A stretch of DNA of 64,000 nt, taken from positions 114,854-178,853 of the forward strand of contig JAFDZC010000008.1 of assembly GCA_018267095.1 (NCBI GenBank), read 5' to 3'. Position 1 is the stretch's first letter. Each line of letters opens with the position of its first letter. Below the pieces are notes generated by a model. It was not told the origin of the DNA and did no database searches. It worked only from the letters and a program-made list of their open reading frames with translations. Source of the DNA: Bacteroidota bacterium (GTDB lineage Bacteria > Bacteroidota > Bacteroidia > Flavobacteriales > Flavobacteriaceae). This document shows, one piece after another, positions 36,102-44,670 of this stretch. The position numbers were made by a program, and so were the translations under genes.

Positions 36102-38291
36102 CTAGCGAGTAAATAATAACTCCCTGTATTTGGTGAGTGTCCACATTTCGTCGTCTACCAACAACTCGAGTTTGTCGCAGTGGTCGCGGATGATTTCAAA
36201 ATACGGTTTCACTTTGTCACAATAAGCATCGGCCATTTTCTCGGCTGAAGTTAGATTGTTGGCTTTTTTACGCTCTTCAATCATGGCATCTACATTGGTG
36301 TTGATCCCTTCAATATGCGCTGAAATTTCTTTGATGAGTGAAATTTGTTCTTTGGCAATTTTCTCAAAGTCTTTTCCGAAGATTTCTTTGAGACCGCGAA
36401 CGTTTTCAATCAAAGTATTTTGGTAGCGAATCGCGGTTGGAATCACATGGTTTCTGGCAATATCTCCTAAAATTCTACCTTCGATCTGAATCTTTTTGGT
36501 GTATTCTTCGAGTTCGATTTCATAACGCGCTTCAACCTCAACATGGTTCATAATGCCCAATTCTTCGAAGAGTTTTACGGCTTCTTTTGAAACTTTTGCT
36601 TTTAAGGCTTTTGGCGTGGTTTTGTGGTTGCTGAGTCCGCGTTTTTTGGCTTCTTTTTCCCAAGCATCGCTGTATCCGTCGCCTTCAAACAAAATGTTTT
36701 TGGTTTCTTTGATGTATTCACGCAAAATATTGAAAATAGCTTCGTCTTTTTTGAGTCCCTTTTTCTCAATCAGCGCATCTACCTCCACTTTGAAATCTTT
36801 CAATTGTTTGGCAACAATAGCGTTCAAAGTAGTCATAGAAGTAGCACAGTTTGCTGAGGAACCTACCGCGCGGAATTCAAATTTATTTCCGGTAAAAGCA
36901 AATGGCGAAGTTCGGTTACGATCGGTATTATCGAGCAATACATCCGGAATTTTACCTACTACATTGAGTTTTAAATCGGTTTTTTCTTCCGGAGAAAGTT
37001 TCCCGTTGGTAACTCCTTCAAGCTCAGCCAAAACTTTGGTCAATTGTTGTCCGATGAATACAGAAATAATAGCCGGTGGCGCTTCATTGGCTCCTAAACG
37101 ATGGTCATTACTTGCCGACGCAATGGAAGCGCGAAGTAATTCTTCATATCTGTAAACAGCTTTAATCGTATTGATAAAGAAAGTCAAGAATTGTAAGTTG
37201 CTCATCGGCGTTTTGCCCGGAGCCAACAAGTTCACACCCGTATCGGTAGCCATAGACCAGTTGTTGTGTTTTCCGGAACCATTGACACCTTTGAATGGTT
37301 TTTCGTGCAACAATACTTTGAAATCGTGGCGCTCAGCCACTTTTGACATCACGTCCATCAACAGTGAATTGTGGTCAACAGCTAAATTGGTTTCTTCAAA
37401 AATAGGTGCCAACTCGAATTGATTCGGAGCTACTTCGTTGTGACGCGTTTTTACCGGAATTCCGAGCAACATACACTCATTCTCTAAATCGCGCATATAG
37501 TTCAAAACTCGTGTTGGAATCGATCCAAAATAATGATCTTCTAATTGTTGACCTTTAGCAGATGTATGTCCTAATAAGGTTCTTCCGGTCATGTTGATGT
37601 CCGGACGAGAAGCTGCCAAAGCTGCATCAATCAAAAAATATTCTTGTTCCCAACCCAAAGTCGGTGTTACTTTCTTTACGTTTTTGTCAAAATACTTAGC
37701 TACTTCGGTGGCTGCATCATCAATAGAAGTCAGTGCGCGCAACAAGGGCGTTTTGTTGTCTAAGGCTTCACCTGTGTAAGAAACAAAAACGGTCGGAATA
37801 CACAAAGTTGTTCCAAAGATAAAAGCCGGAGAGGTCGGATCCCAAGCGGTATAACCACGTGCTTCAAATGTATTTCGGATTCCTCCGTTCGGAAATGATG
37901 AAGCATCAGGCTCTTGTTGCACCAATTGACCTCCTCCGAATTTTTCTACTGGATCGCTACCGTCGAATGAAGTTTCAAAAAAGGCGTCGTGTTTTTCAGC
38001 TGTTGCTCCGGTTAACGGTTGAAACCAGTGTGTATAATGAGTAACGCCTTTGGTCAGCGCCCACTCTTTCATGCCCATCGCGATATAATCTGCCAACTTG
38101 CGGTCAATTTTAGTTCCGTGCTGGACAGCGCTTTTAACTGCCTTGTATGCTTCAGGAGTAAGGAATTGTCGCATGGCTTTGTCATTAAAAACATTGGAAC
38201 CAAAAATCGCCGACTTTTTGTCGAGTTCTTCTACTTTAACCGGTTTTCTGTTTCCGGCGGTGTGTAGTGCTTGAAAACGTAATGTTGACAT
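36102..38291 (-). CDS. glnN: Type III glutamine synthetase
   Basis: A 729-residue GSIII, much longer than GSI (about 470), as expected for Bacteroidota. Recognisable segments: FGSNVFNDKAMR, HWFQPLTGATAEKHDAF, GWEQEYFLID, VAPNQFELAPIFEE, NNWSMATDTGVNLL and NRTSPFAFTGNKFEFRA (active-site and ATP-binding strands). It makes glutamine from glutamate and ammonia in the cytosol, as a double hexameric ring in known members. The upstream region has a TAAATTTG box and an inverted repeat. Confidence 0.96.
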   Translation of the reverse strand: MSTLRFQALHTAGNRKPVKVEELDKKSAIFGSNVFNDKAMRQFLTPEAYKAVKSAVQHGTKIDRKLADYIAMGMKEWALTKGVTHYTHWFQPLTGATAEKHDAFFETSFDGSDPVEKFGGGQLVQQEPDASSFPNGGIRNTFEARGYTAWDPTSPAFIFGTTLCIPTVFVSYTGEALDNKTPLLRALTSIDDAATEVAKYFDKNVKKVTPTLGWEQEYFLIDAALAASRPDINMTGRTLLGHTSAKGQQLEDHYFGSIPTRVLNYMRDLENECMLLGIPVKTRHNEVAPNQFELAPIFEETNLAVDHNSLLMDVMSKVAERHDFKVLLHEKPFKGVNGSGKHNNWSMATDTGVNLLAPGKTPMSNLQFLTFFINTIKAVYRYEELLRASIASASNDHRLGANEAPPAIISVFIGQQLTKVLAELEGVTNGKLSPEEKTDLKLNVVGKIPDVLLDNTDRNRTSPFAFTGNKFEFRAVGSSANCATSMTTLNAIVAKQLKDFKVEVDALIEKKGLKKDEAIFNILREYIKETKNILFEGDGYSDAWEKEAKKRGLSNHKTTPKALKAKVSKEAVKLFEELGIMNHVEVEARYEIELEEYTKKIQIEGRILGDIARNHVIPTAIRYQNTLIENVRGLKEIFGKDFEKIAKEQISLIKEISAHIEGINTNVDAMIEERKKANNLTSAEKMADAYCDKVKPYFEIIRDHCDKLELLVDDEMWTLTKYRELLFTR

Positions 38292-38331
38292 AAAATTAAT
38301 TTTAAAGGTTATTACCCTGTTGTTTGTGATG

Positions 38332-38387
38332 CAAATTTATAAAAAAACTTATCCAAAATAATTTATACCCCTATTTTTTATGGGGTA
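38332..38387 (-). promoter_or_regulatory. glnN promoter box with upstream inverted repeat
   Basis: On the minus strand a TAAATTTG box (38332-38339) matches the -7 consensus. About 27 nt upstream of it is an inverted repeat, TACCCC and GGGGTA separated by 10 A/T-rich bases (38366-38387). This is the position of an activator or repressor operator. The closest TTG is only 14 nt from the box, shorter than usual, as expected for activator-dependent promoters. Confidence 0.4.
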
Positions 38388-38448
38388 ATTTTAAAAATTA
38401 GATAAAATGTGTGTTTTTATAGACCAAAAACATATCCCTATATTATAG

Positions 38449-38479
38449 TTGTCGAAGAAAAGCACATCCTTTATATTTG
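38449..38479 (+). promoter_or_regulatory. Promoter of terC
   Basis: TTG, 20-nt spacer, TATATTTG, a full match. It shows that the real start of the gene is the ATG at 38503, since the earlier in-frame TTG codon lies in the promoter itself. Confidence 0.68.
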
Positions 38480-38502
38480 TCCCACACCCAATTGACCACA
38501 AA

Positions 38503-39540
38503 ATGATTGTTTGGATTCTATTTTTACTCGGAATTTTCGCCATACTCGCCCTTGATTTGGGTGTATTCAACAAAACTCCGCACATCATCAGCGCAAAAGA
38601 AGCCGGCAAATGGACCGCGGTTTGGGTTTCACTATCCTTTGTTTTTTCAGGTGTTGTCTATTTACTTTATCAACATCAATATATTGCCAATCCTGATCAA
38701 CTTTCCCCATCGGGCGCTTTGATGAAGTTTATTTCAGGCTATTTAATTGAATTATCCTTGAGTATTGACAACATTTTTGTCATGGCGGTTATCTTCAGTT
38801 CATTTAAAATAGCGCAGAAATACCAACATCGAATTTTGTTTTGGGGCATCTTGGGGGCCATAGTTTTTAGAGGTTTGATGATTTTCTTTGGCGTGTTGCT
38901 TATTCGGCAATTTACTTGGACCACCTATTTGTTTGGAGGATTTTTATTATTCACTGCCGGTAAGATGCTTTTTTCGGCCCAAAGTGACGAAACCTTTGAA
39001 CCCAGAGAATCTTGGGTGTATAAATTATTAGGTAAAGTCATACCGATTTCAAGCAGAACAGACCACGAGCATTTTCTCATTAAAAAAGAAAATAAGATAT
39101 ACGCTACTCCACTTTTGGTTGCTCTTATTATTATCGAAGTGATGGATGTTTTGTTCGCACTCGATAGTGTGCCAGCTATTTTAGCCATTACTTCAGATCC
39201 GTTTTTGGTATTTAGCTCAAACATATTTGCCATCTTAGGATTGCGTTCGATGTATTTTTTCTTGGCACATATGCTCGAAAAATTTGCACATCTTGAATAC
39301 AGCCTGATTGCAATTTTGAGTTTTGTGGGTCTTAAGATGCTCATTCACGATTGGATTGAAGTTCCCGAGTGGGCTTCGCTTAGTTTTATTGCCATAGCTT
39401 TACTTATTGGCGTTTGGGTTTCTCTTAAAAGCAACCCTGAAAAAAAGCATAAAAAAAACCGCCCTAAAGGCGGCTTGCATGAGCAAAAGTTAATTAGTGT
39501 AAAACTTTTACGTTTCGATCATCAATTTTATAAGTCTTGA
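38503..39540 (+). CDS. TerC/Alx family integral membrane protein
   Basis: 345 residues from the ATG fixed by the promoter. About nine membrane helices; conserved acidic positions in LALDLGVFN, ELSLSIDNIFVMAVIF and IEVMDVLFALDSVPAI, typical of TerC and Alx proteins that transport Mn2+ or support tellurite resistance and metal loading of exported proteins. The C-terminal tail (about residues 305-345) is positively charged and unlike the family: it reads through the terminator of the opposite gene and overlaps that gene by 47 bp. Confidence 0.9.
   Translation: MIVWILFLLGIFAILALDLGVFNKTPHIISAKEAGKWTAVWVSLSFVFSGVVYLLYQHQYIANPDQLSPSGALMKFISGYLIELSLSIDNIFVMAVIFSSFKIAQKYQHRILFWGILGAIVFRGLMIFFGVLLIRQFTWTTYLFGGFLLFTAGKMLFSAQSDETFEPRESWVYKLLGKVIPISSRTDHEHFLIKKENKIYATPLLVALIIIEVMDVLFALDSVPAILAITSDPFLVFSSNIFAILGLRSMYFFLAHMLEKFAHLEYSLIAILSFVGLKMLIHDWIEVPEWASLSFIAIALLIGVWVSLKSNPEKKHKKNRPKGGLHEQKLISVKLLRFDHQFYKS
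39450..39475 (-). terminator. Terminator of the collagen-like lipoprotein gene, inside terC
   Basis: Read on the minus strand: CCGCC, loop TTTAG, GGCGG, then a T-run. It lies about 20 bp past the stop of the minus-strand lipoprotein gene and within the coding end of terC, where it encodes part of the Lys/Arg-rich tail. Confidence 0.75.
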
Positions 39541-40021
39541 TTAAAGTTTGGTAATCCATATCGTGTGGGTCTATTGAGCTTTTATTGCTGAGATAACCCG
39601 GAATAATTACAATTCTAAAAGTTTGATTGTACAAATAACTTGGTGTCGTAGCTATGTCATAATTTCCACCAGCATAAATAGTAAAATCTATTTTACTGAA
39701 ATCATAATCGTAGTCTAATTCACCTTGTGATAAATATAATGTTCGAGGAATTTGTTGCCAAATAGGCGTTTGTGAATTTATGGTTCCTGATAATCTGTAT
39801 ATAATAATATTGTCAGAAAGTAGAATTTGCGGGTTTAATTCTCGATAAATGGTATATTCATTATTAGCATCAAGTGAGAAGTTTACATTTCTCAGTTCAA
39901 AAACTTCGCTTTCGGCTGAATAACCATCATTGCCTTGCGGACCTTGTGGACCTTCCGGGCCTTCACAACCCATAAATATCAAAGAACTAACACTTGCTAA
40001 GAGTAAAATTATTTTTTTCAT
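39494..40021 (-). CDS. Small lipoprotein with a short collagen-like stretch
   Basis: 175 residues from the ATG at 40021, which starts a clean signal peptide with lipobox FMGC (Cys19); a longer frame adds 21 charged residues before it. The mature protein opens with three Gly-x-y units (GPEGPQGPQGNDG), a common feature of Bacteroidota lipoproteins. The rest is beta-strand-rich, with aromatic and Tyr-rich segments (ELDYDYDF). Function unknown. Convergent with and overlapping terC. Confidence 0.82.
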   Translation of the reverse strand: MKKIILLLASVSSLIFMGCEGPEGPQGPQGNDGYSAESEVFELRNVNFSLDANNEYTIYRELNPQILLSDNIIIYRLSGTINSQTPIWQQIPRTLYLSQGELDYDYDFSKIDFTIYAGGNYDIATTPSYLYNQTFRIVIIPGYLSNKSSIDPHDMDYQTLIKTYKIDDRNVKVLH

Positions 40022-40133
40022 GACTTTTCGTTTTAAAATGATTCGCTTGCCGTTTTTCAAAAACCAAACCAAAAAAACAACCAAAAAAGCAAATGCTTAA
40101 TTTTGACAAATCATTAACAAATTTACTACCGCC

Positions 40134-40346
40134 GTGAATCAACCTAAATTCAGCGCTTTACATATTAAAACTCAAGAAATAATAGATGCTTTAGCGCGTC
40201 AAAACAAAAAAGATGCAAGTTTAAAAATTTCAGAAGCCTCAGAATTAATAGATGCGCTACTCGATTTTTCAGAGGCTGATGCAGACATCGTCGAAATCAG
40301 TAAGTATCAAATTTTACTCAAACAACTCAATCAAAGAATAAAATGA
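40134..40346 (+). CDS. Short hypothetical protein
   Basis: A 70-residue soluble, largely helical protein starting with GTG. It contains heptad-like Leu/Ile spacing and Glu/Lys-rich helices (SEASELIDALLDFSEAD). I do not recognise a family. It is divergent from the lipoprotein gene and has no clear promoter. Reality of the gene is supported by codon pattern and helix regularity only. The 150 bp after it contain no other visible gene. Confidence 0.45.
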   Translation: MNQPKFSALHIKTQEIIDALARQNKKDASLKISEASELIDALLDFSEADADIVEISKYQILLKQLNQRIK

Positions 40347-40498
40347 TTTAAGTAAAAATCTATCAGGCTGCAGATCCAGATAACTTTAACTTCGGTTGAA
40401 GAGTAAATTTTGAGGTAAATTATTTTTTTTAAAAAACCTGATTTTTTACATTAATGGTTGAGAAAAAAAGATGCAATTAACTCACAAAATTACTTGCA

Positions 40499-41215
40499 AT
40501 GCTTATGAATAGAGGAATCATCGAAAGTGAATTGCTAAAAGAACGCAATCATTTTAAATCTGAAAAAGATATTTTAGAAGAAGTTAGCAGAATTTTGAGT
40601 GACAATGAACATACCCGAGCTTTAATCAAACAAACGCTTCAAGAAAAAAGTTCAACAGATTCAAACAACTTTAACTCGGATTTACTGCAAACCGATAAAA
40701 TATATCACATAACGCAAATCCGCAAGGTATGCATCAGTTATCGACTTCGCTTTTTAGACAGTAGCTCATTTAAGTCAGGAATTCCCGAAGAGGCCATCTC
40801 TAAAATTAATGCACTCGAAAAACGACACAATACCAAATTGCGCGGATTTAAAATCATGGCGCCCAGCAAAGCATTTGAATTGAAGAATGCGGATGATCCG
40901 TTGCTATTTGCTCCCATCGGTAACGATTATTATTATCTGATTCATCAATGGGGAAATGAAATAAATCCACTCAGAAAATGGTTGGTAAAACCGTTCAAAA
41001 ACCTGATGAACTTTACATGGTTTTGCTTACTTATAAGCATAATAATCACCTTGCTAACTCCTGAAAGCAATTTGAGTAAATCTGTTCCGGCAGCCAAAAT
41101 CATAGTATTTCTATTTGCTTTTAAAACGGTCATTGCAGTACTGATGTATGCTTTTTTTATGATGGGTAAAAACTTCAATAATACCATTTGGGCCAGACCG
41201 TATTACAACAATTAA
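40499..41215 (+). CDS. Hypothetical protein with two C-terminal membrane helices
   Basis: A 238-residue protein (ATG at 40499; a second Met at codon 3 is equally possible). The N-terminal 170 residues are soluble and mixed alpha/beta (LRGFKIMAPSKAFEL, LLFAPIGNDYYYLIHQWG). Two helices follow at about 171-189 (FTWFCLLISIIITLL) and 203-222 (IIVFLFAFKTVIAVLMYAF). I do not recognise the family. The N-terminal domain probably faces the cytosol. It stands alone and is followed by a hairpin terminator. Confidence 0.7.
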   Translation: MLMNRGIIESELLKERNHFKSEKDILEEVSRILSDNEHTRALIKQTLQEKSSTDSNNFNSDLLQTDKIYHITQIRKVCISYRLRFLDSSSFKSGIPEEAISKINALEKRHNTKLRGFKIMAPSKAFELKNADDPLLFAPIGNDYYYLIHQWGNEINPLRKWLVKPFKNLMNFTWFCLLISIIITLLTPESNLSKSVPAAKIIVFLFAFKTVIAVLMYAFFMMGKNFNNTIWARPYYNN

Positions 41216-41246
41216 AAAAACCGATAACTCTACTAGCTATCGGTTC
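41213..41246. terminator. Rho-independent terminator between convergent genes
   Basis: Stem ACCGATA and TATCGGT with an 11-base loop. The T-run on the minus strand (seven T) is better than on the plus strand, so it serves mainly the minus-strand lipoprotein gene. Confidence 0.6.
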
Positions 41247-41277
41247 TTGGTTTTGGTTGGATCCACCAACGCTTTGT

Positions 41278-42027
41278 TTACAATGTTCGGTTTCCTTGAA
41301 CAGTAACCACGTCTTGATTGCTGTCTGTAAACGAACCAGAAATTACATCTCCGTTGATGTCAGCGATATGGGTGCCATTTTCGTTCAAGAGTTGGTTGCC
41401 TGAAACAATGGTTCCTTCTACTTCGTTGGTTTCCGTACCGCCGTTTTCTTTGGCTACGCCGCCCCATCGGGATAACGCTCGTGAAAGGACAATATTGAAA
41501 ACGCCGGTTTCGCCCGTCTTGGAATAAGTGCCTTGAAACGCTTCGATCAACGACGTAGAGGTTTCTTTATAAATTTCAAATACAGCATTCGGATGGCCCG
41601 GAATATCTGAGGTAACCACTGTTGGCGTTTGTCCGCCGAGGCCGACTGAAAAAGTAATCGAAATCGGATTTCCGTTATAGATACCGGTAAAAGGAGCGAT
41701 ATACGTCTGTCCTTCCACTACACTGACATTGGAAGTCAGCAAAACGCTTACTCCGTCAAGAACCATTGTTGCGGTAATCGTGTCACTGCCGTTTTGAATA
41801 TTGACCGAAAGTGTTCCTGTAGAGCCAACGACTATTCCTTTGTAAACGCCTTTAATACTCGAGTCGTTGGCAGGCAAAGCATCTGGAGTATCGTTGCAAG
41901 TAGCACAAACATAAGCTTGGCTATCATTGTCATCCTTGTCTTTTGAGCAAGAAAAAATGGCGATACTAAAAGTGATTAAAGCGGCCGGAAAAAAGAAATA
42001 AAGACCTAATTTTCTGAGTGTTTTCAT
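41278..42027 (-). CDS. Lipoprotein of unknown function
   Basis: A 249-residue lipoprotein: hydrophobic signal then lipobox IFSC (Cys27) followed by an Asp/Lys-rich mature start. It contains a CATC pair (positions about 41-44) near the start, then beta-rich repeats: two segments resemble each other (GVYKGIVVGSTGTLSVNIQNG and, later, GTYSKTGETGVFNIVLSRA), suggesting two copies of one beta-barrel-like motif. Function unknown. It lies downstream of the LuxR-type regulator on the same strand with a gap of about 108 bp, so it may be a target of that system. Confidence 0.78.
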   Translation of the reverse strand: MKTLRKLGLYFFFPAALITFSIAIFSCSKDKDDNDSQAYVCATCNDTPDALPANDSSIKGVYKGIVVGSTGTLSVNIQNGSDTITATMVLDGVSVLLTSNVSVVEGQTYIAPFTGIYNGNPISITFSVGLGGQTPTVVTSDIPGHPNAVFEIYKETSTSLIEAFQGTYSKTGETGVFNIVLSRALSRWGGVAKENGGTETNEVEGTIVSGNQLLNENGTHIADINGDVISGSFTDSNQDVVTVQGNRTL

Positions 42028-42135
42028 TTGGTTTTGATTTTAGTTAATGAACAGCTGCCTTAGCTTTTCGTCGACCAAAATTATAGTGCAACATGGTTCA
42101 GAAAATACGCAAATAGTAGTAATTTGATGCTTGAG

Positions 42136-42762
42136 TTATCTGGGAAAAGTTTTGTTGATTGCTTCCGTTCTGGAATTCACTTGAAGTTTTTCATAGATAT
42201 TACGGATGTGTGTGCGAACGGTTTCAGTACTCAAACATAGTTCGTCAGCGATTTCCTTATAACGCAATCCTCTGGAAAGATGATTCAAAATCTCTTTTTC
42301 TCGGTCGCTTAACTTTTGTAGTTCTCGGTTTTGCTGTGGTTGGGTTTGAAACGACGCCACTACTTTACGCGCAATATGGCTGCTCATCGGAGATCCGCCT
42401 TTGTGGACATCTGTGATCGCATCGAGAATTTTTGACGGCTGTGTGGTTTTGGTCAGATAACCCGAAGCTCCTGACTTGAGCGCGTTGAATACCGAATCAG
42501 TATCTTCAAAGGAAGTGCACATCAGGAATTGGATTTCCGGGCAAATCGGTTTCAAAAGTTTCACGGCTTCAATACCACTAATGCCAGGCAGATGGATATC
42601 CATCAACACCACATCAATTGGTAAATCAGGAATTTCCGCAATGGCCGATTCTGCATTTTCATAGGTATACGCACACGAAAAACCCTCGCTGCCATGAATC
42701 AATATCGCAAGGCTCTCGCGAATCTGCTTTTCGTCTTCAACAATAGCAACTTTAATTTTCAT
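42136..42762 (-). CDS. NarL/FixJ-type response regulator
   Basis: A 208-residue protein: receiver domain about 1-120 with acidic pocket (VEDE at 8-11), phosphoacceptor Asp55 (VVLMDIHLPG) and Lys near 107 (LTKTT); LuxR-type helix-turn-helix about 145-200 (LSDREKEILNHLSRGLRYKEIA, STETVRTHIRNIYEKL). It is 53 bp downstream of a TPR histidine kinase gene on the same strand, which is its probable partner. Phosphorylation should drive dimeric DNA binding. Confidence 0.93.
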   Translation of the reverse strand: MKIKVAIVEDEKQIRESLAILIHGSEGFSCAYTYENAESAIAEIPDLPIDVVLMDIHLPGISGIEAVKLLKPICPEIQFLMCTSFEDTDSVFNALKSGASGYLTKTTQPSKILDAITDVHKGGSPMSSHIARKVVASFQTQPQQNRELQKLSDREKEILNHLSRGLRYKEIADELCLSTETVRTHIRNIYEKLQVNSRTEAINKTFPR

Positions 42763-42815
42763 CTGACAAAATTAGCAACTTCAATAACGTCACGCTCACC
42801 AAAAAGTAGTAGCGG

Positions 42816-44621
42816 TTAAAAATTCGTCGGCAACTTAATGATTTTTTTCAAAGCAATCTGAACCTCAATTTGAGTCCCTTCGCCTATATTGCTTTGCAGC
42901 TTAAAAGATCCGTCTAAGGCTTCAACCCTACTTTTCATGTTCCGAAGGCCATTGCCGTTTTCAGCATTTCCAGCATCGAAACCAATGCCGTTATCCCTGA
43001 TCAGCAATTGCAAAGTTTCCGGATGCAATACCACCTTGAACTGCACTTCAGTAGCTTGGGCATATTTTCCGATGTTATTGAGTGTTTCCTTGACGATCAT
43101 AAAAAGCCCTCGATGACTTTCTTTGGAAATACAAGTTTGCGGCAAATCATCCGGAATCTGATAAGTGATCTGAATCTGGTAATCTTCCAGATAATCCGAA
43201 GCATATTCGCGCATGCGGGAAATCAAGTTGGCGAGTGTTGTATTTTCCGGATTCAACGCCCAAATCAAATCGCGCATGTTCTCAATCATCCGAACGGACG
43301 TTTCTCTGACCGCTTGACTATAGTTTTTCACTTCAAACGGCACAGCGGTTTCTTTAGAAATAAGTTCACTCAAGAAGTTGATTTTAGACAAACCGGAACC
43401 CAAATCGTCGTGAATATCTTTGGCTATCCGAAGGCGCTCGAGTTCTTCGGTTTCACGTACAAGACGTTCGCGGTTGAGGGAATCTTGAAGCTTTTGACGG
43501 CTTCTCCAGAAATACGCCAAAACAACCAAGCCTAATAATAATAAAACATTGACGATAAGCAGCACATTGCGGCGTTCGATTTTGGATTGCTTTTCGGAAA
43601 GTTCTAAGTTTTTGATTTTTTCCTGTTGGCGTAGTAAAACAATCTCATCTTCTTTCTTTTTAGTCTCGTATTTCGTCTGCATTTCGATGAGTTGCGAAGA
43701 TCGATTGGCATTGATGAACCTATCTTTTTCAGCTTCGTACCATTTCCGATATTGAACTGCTTGCGGCCATAGACCCAATTTTTCATACGCCAAAGCGATT
43801 CCGTCGTAAGTCTCGATAAGGATTTCCGGTGCGTTGATAGCTTTCGCATTTTGGCTGGCCTTAAGGCACCATTCGAGTGCTTTTCTGGAGTTGCCCATCA
43901 ATTGATAAACATTGCCCAAGTTGTTTTGGGTAGCGGCTACCATAAAACGGTCGTTGTTTCTTTCAGACAACGCCAGCGATTCTTGATATTTGCTTACCGA
44001 CTCCGGGTAATGCTTGAGATATTTCTCGACAATTGCTGAATTGTTGAGCGCTAAGGCAACTCGGGAAAAATCTTTGAGTTGACGGTAAATAGACAATGAT
44101 TTGTCGTAAACTTCCAGTGCTTTTTCATATTGTTGGAGCTGTTCGTAAACCACGCCTTGGTTGTTCAGACAATCGGCGATCAACGCTTGGTCTTTTTTCC
44201 GGGAAGCTAAATCCAACGCTTGGCGGTAGTATTGCATGGCGGTTTTGAAATCTTTTTGCTCTTCATACAACGCTCCAATATTCTTAATAGTTTTCGCTAA
44301 AACCAAGGTGTCGTGAAGTTGGCGTGAGATTTCCATGGCACTCAAGTAATGGCTCAGTGCTTTTTCAGATTGCCCCATCAACGAATAAACGTTGCCCAGA
44401 TTGTTGTTGGCTTTACCGAATAACTTGGTATTGTTTTGCTTTTTCGCCAGTTGCCGAGCTTGCTCAAACGCTGAGGCTGCCTGATTGTATTCGCCTTGAT
44501 TGTAATGCGCGATACCTTGATCGAAAAGGCGGTCCAATTCGGTTTTGGGTTGTGCCCATGACAAAATCGGCAAAAACACGAGTAAGCCAATCCAGTATTT
44601 AAATGACAGTTTGGTTTTCAT
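42816..44621 (-). CDS. Membrane histidine kinase with periplasmic TPR sensor (HisKA_3 type)
   Basis: 601 residues from the ATG at 44621 (start of a signal peptide, MKTKLSFKYW; the longer frame overlaps icmF). About seven TPR units cover residues 28-300, a coiled coil 310-350, a membrane helix 352-372, then a HisKA_3 domain with phosphoacceptor His404 (DIHDDLGSGL) and an HATPase_c domain (KETLNN near 511, DNGIGFD at 543-549, NGNGLRNM). TPR-sensor kinases of this NarX/DesK class are common in Bacteroidota. The signal sensed is unknown. Its gene lies only 49 bp after icmF, a gap mostly taken by a terminator. Confidence 0.92.
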   Translation of the reverse strand: MKTKLSFKYWIGLLVFLPILSWAQPKTELDRLFDQGIAHYNQGEYNQAASAFEQARQLAKKQNNTKLFGKANNNLGNVYSLMGQSEKALSHYLSAMEISRQLHDTLVLAKTIKNIGALYEEQKDFKTAMQYYRQALDLASRKKDQALIADCLNNQGVVYEQLQQYEKALEVYDKSLSIYRQLKDFSRVALALNNSAIVEKYLKHYPESVSKYQESLALSERNNDRFMVAATQNNLGNVYQLMGNSRKALEWCLKASQNAKAINAPEILIETYDGIALAYEKLGLWPQAVQYRKWYEAEKDRFINANRSSQLIEMQTKYETKKKEDEIVLLRQQEKIKNLELSEKQSKIERRNVLLIVNVLLLLGLVVLAYFWRSRQKLQDSLNRERLVRETEELERLRIAKDIHDDLGSGLSKINFLSELISKETAVPFEVKNYSQAVRETSVRMIENMRDLIWALNPENTTLANLISRMREYASDYLEDYQIQITYQIPDDLPQTCISKESHRGLFMIVKETLNNIGKYAQATEVQFKVVLHPETLQLLIRDNGIGFDAGNAENGNGLRNMKSRVEALDGSFKLQSNIGEGTQIEVQIALKKIIKLPTNF

Positions 44622-44633
44622 TGATCCTCTGTT

Positions 44634-44664
44634 CAAAAAAAAACCTTCCGCAGCGGGAAGGCTT
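44634..44664 (-). terminator. Rho-independent terminator of icmF
   Basis: On the minus strand: GCCTTCCC, short loop, GGAAGG, then a run of eight T. It fills the gap between icmF and the kinase gene. Confidence 0.75.
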
Positions 44665-44670
44665 TTCGTG

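Noticed and set aside
36553-37155. 200-residue open frame antisense to glnN
   Set aside because: Lies fully inside a highly conserved gene and has the composition of a mirror frame.
43008-43535. 175-residue open frame antisense to the histidine kinase
   Set aside because: Shadow of the conserved kinase core; no start context or domain.
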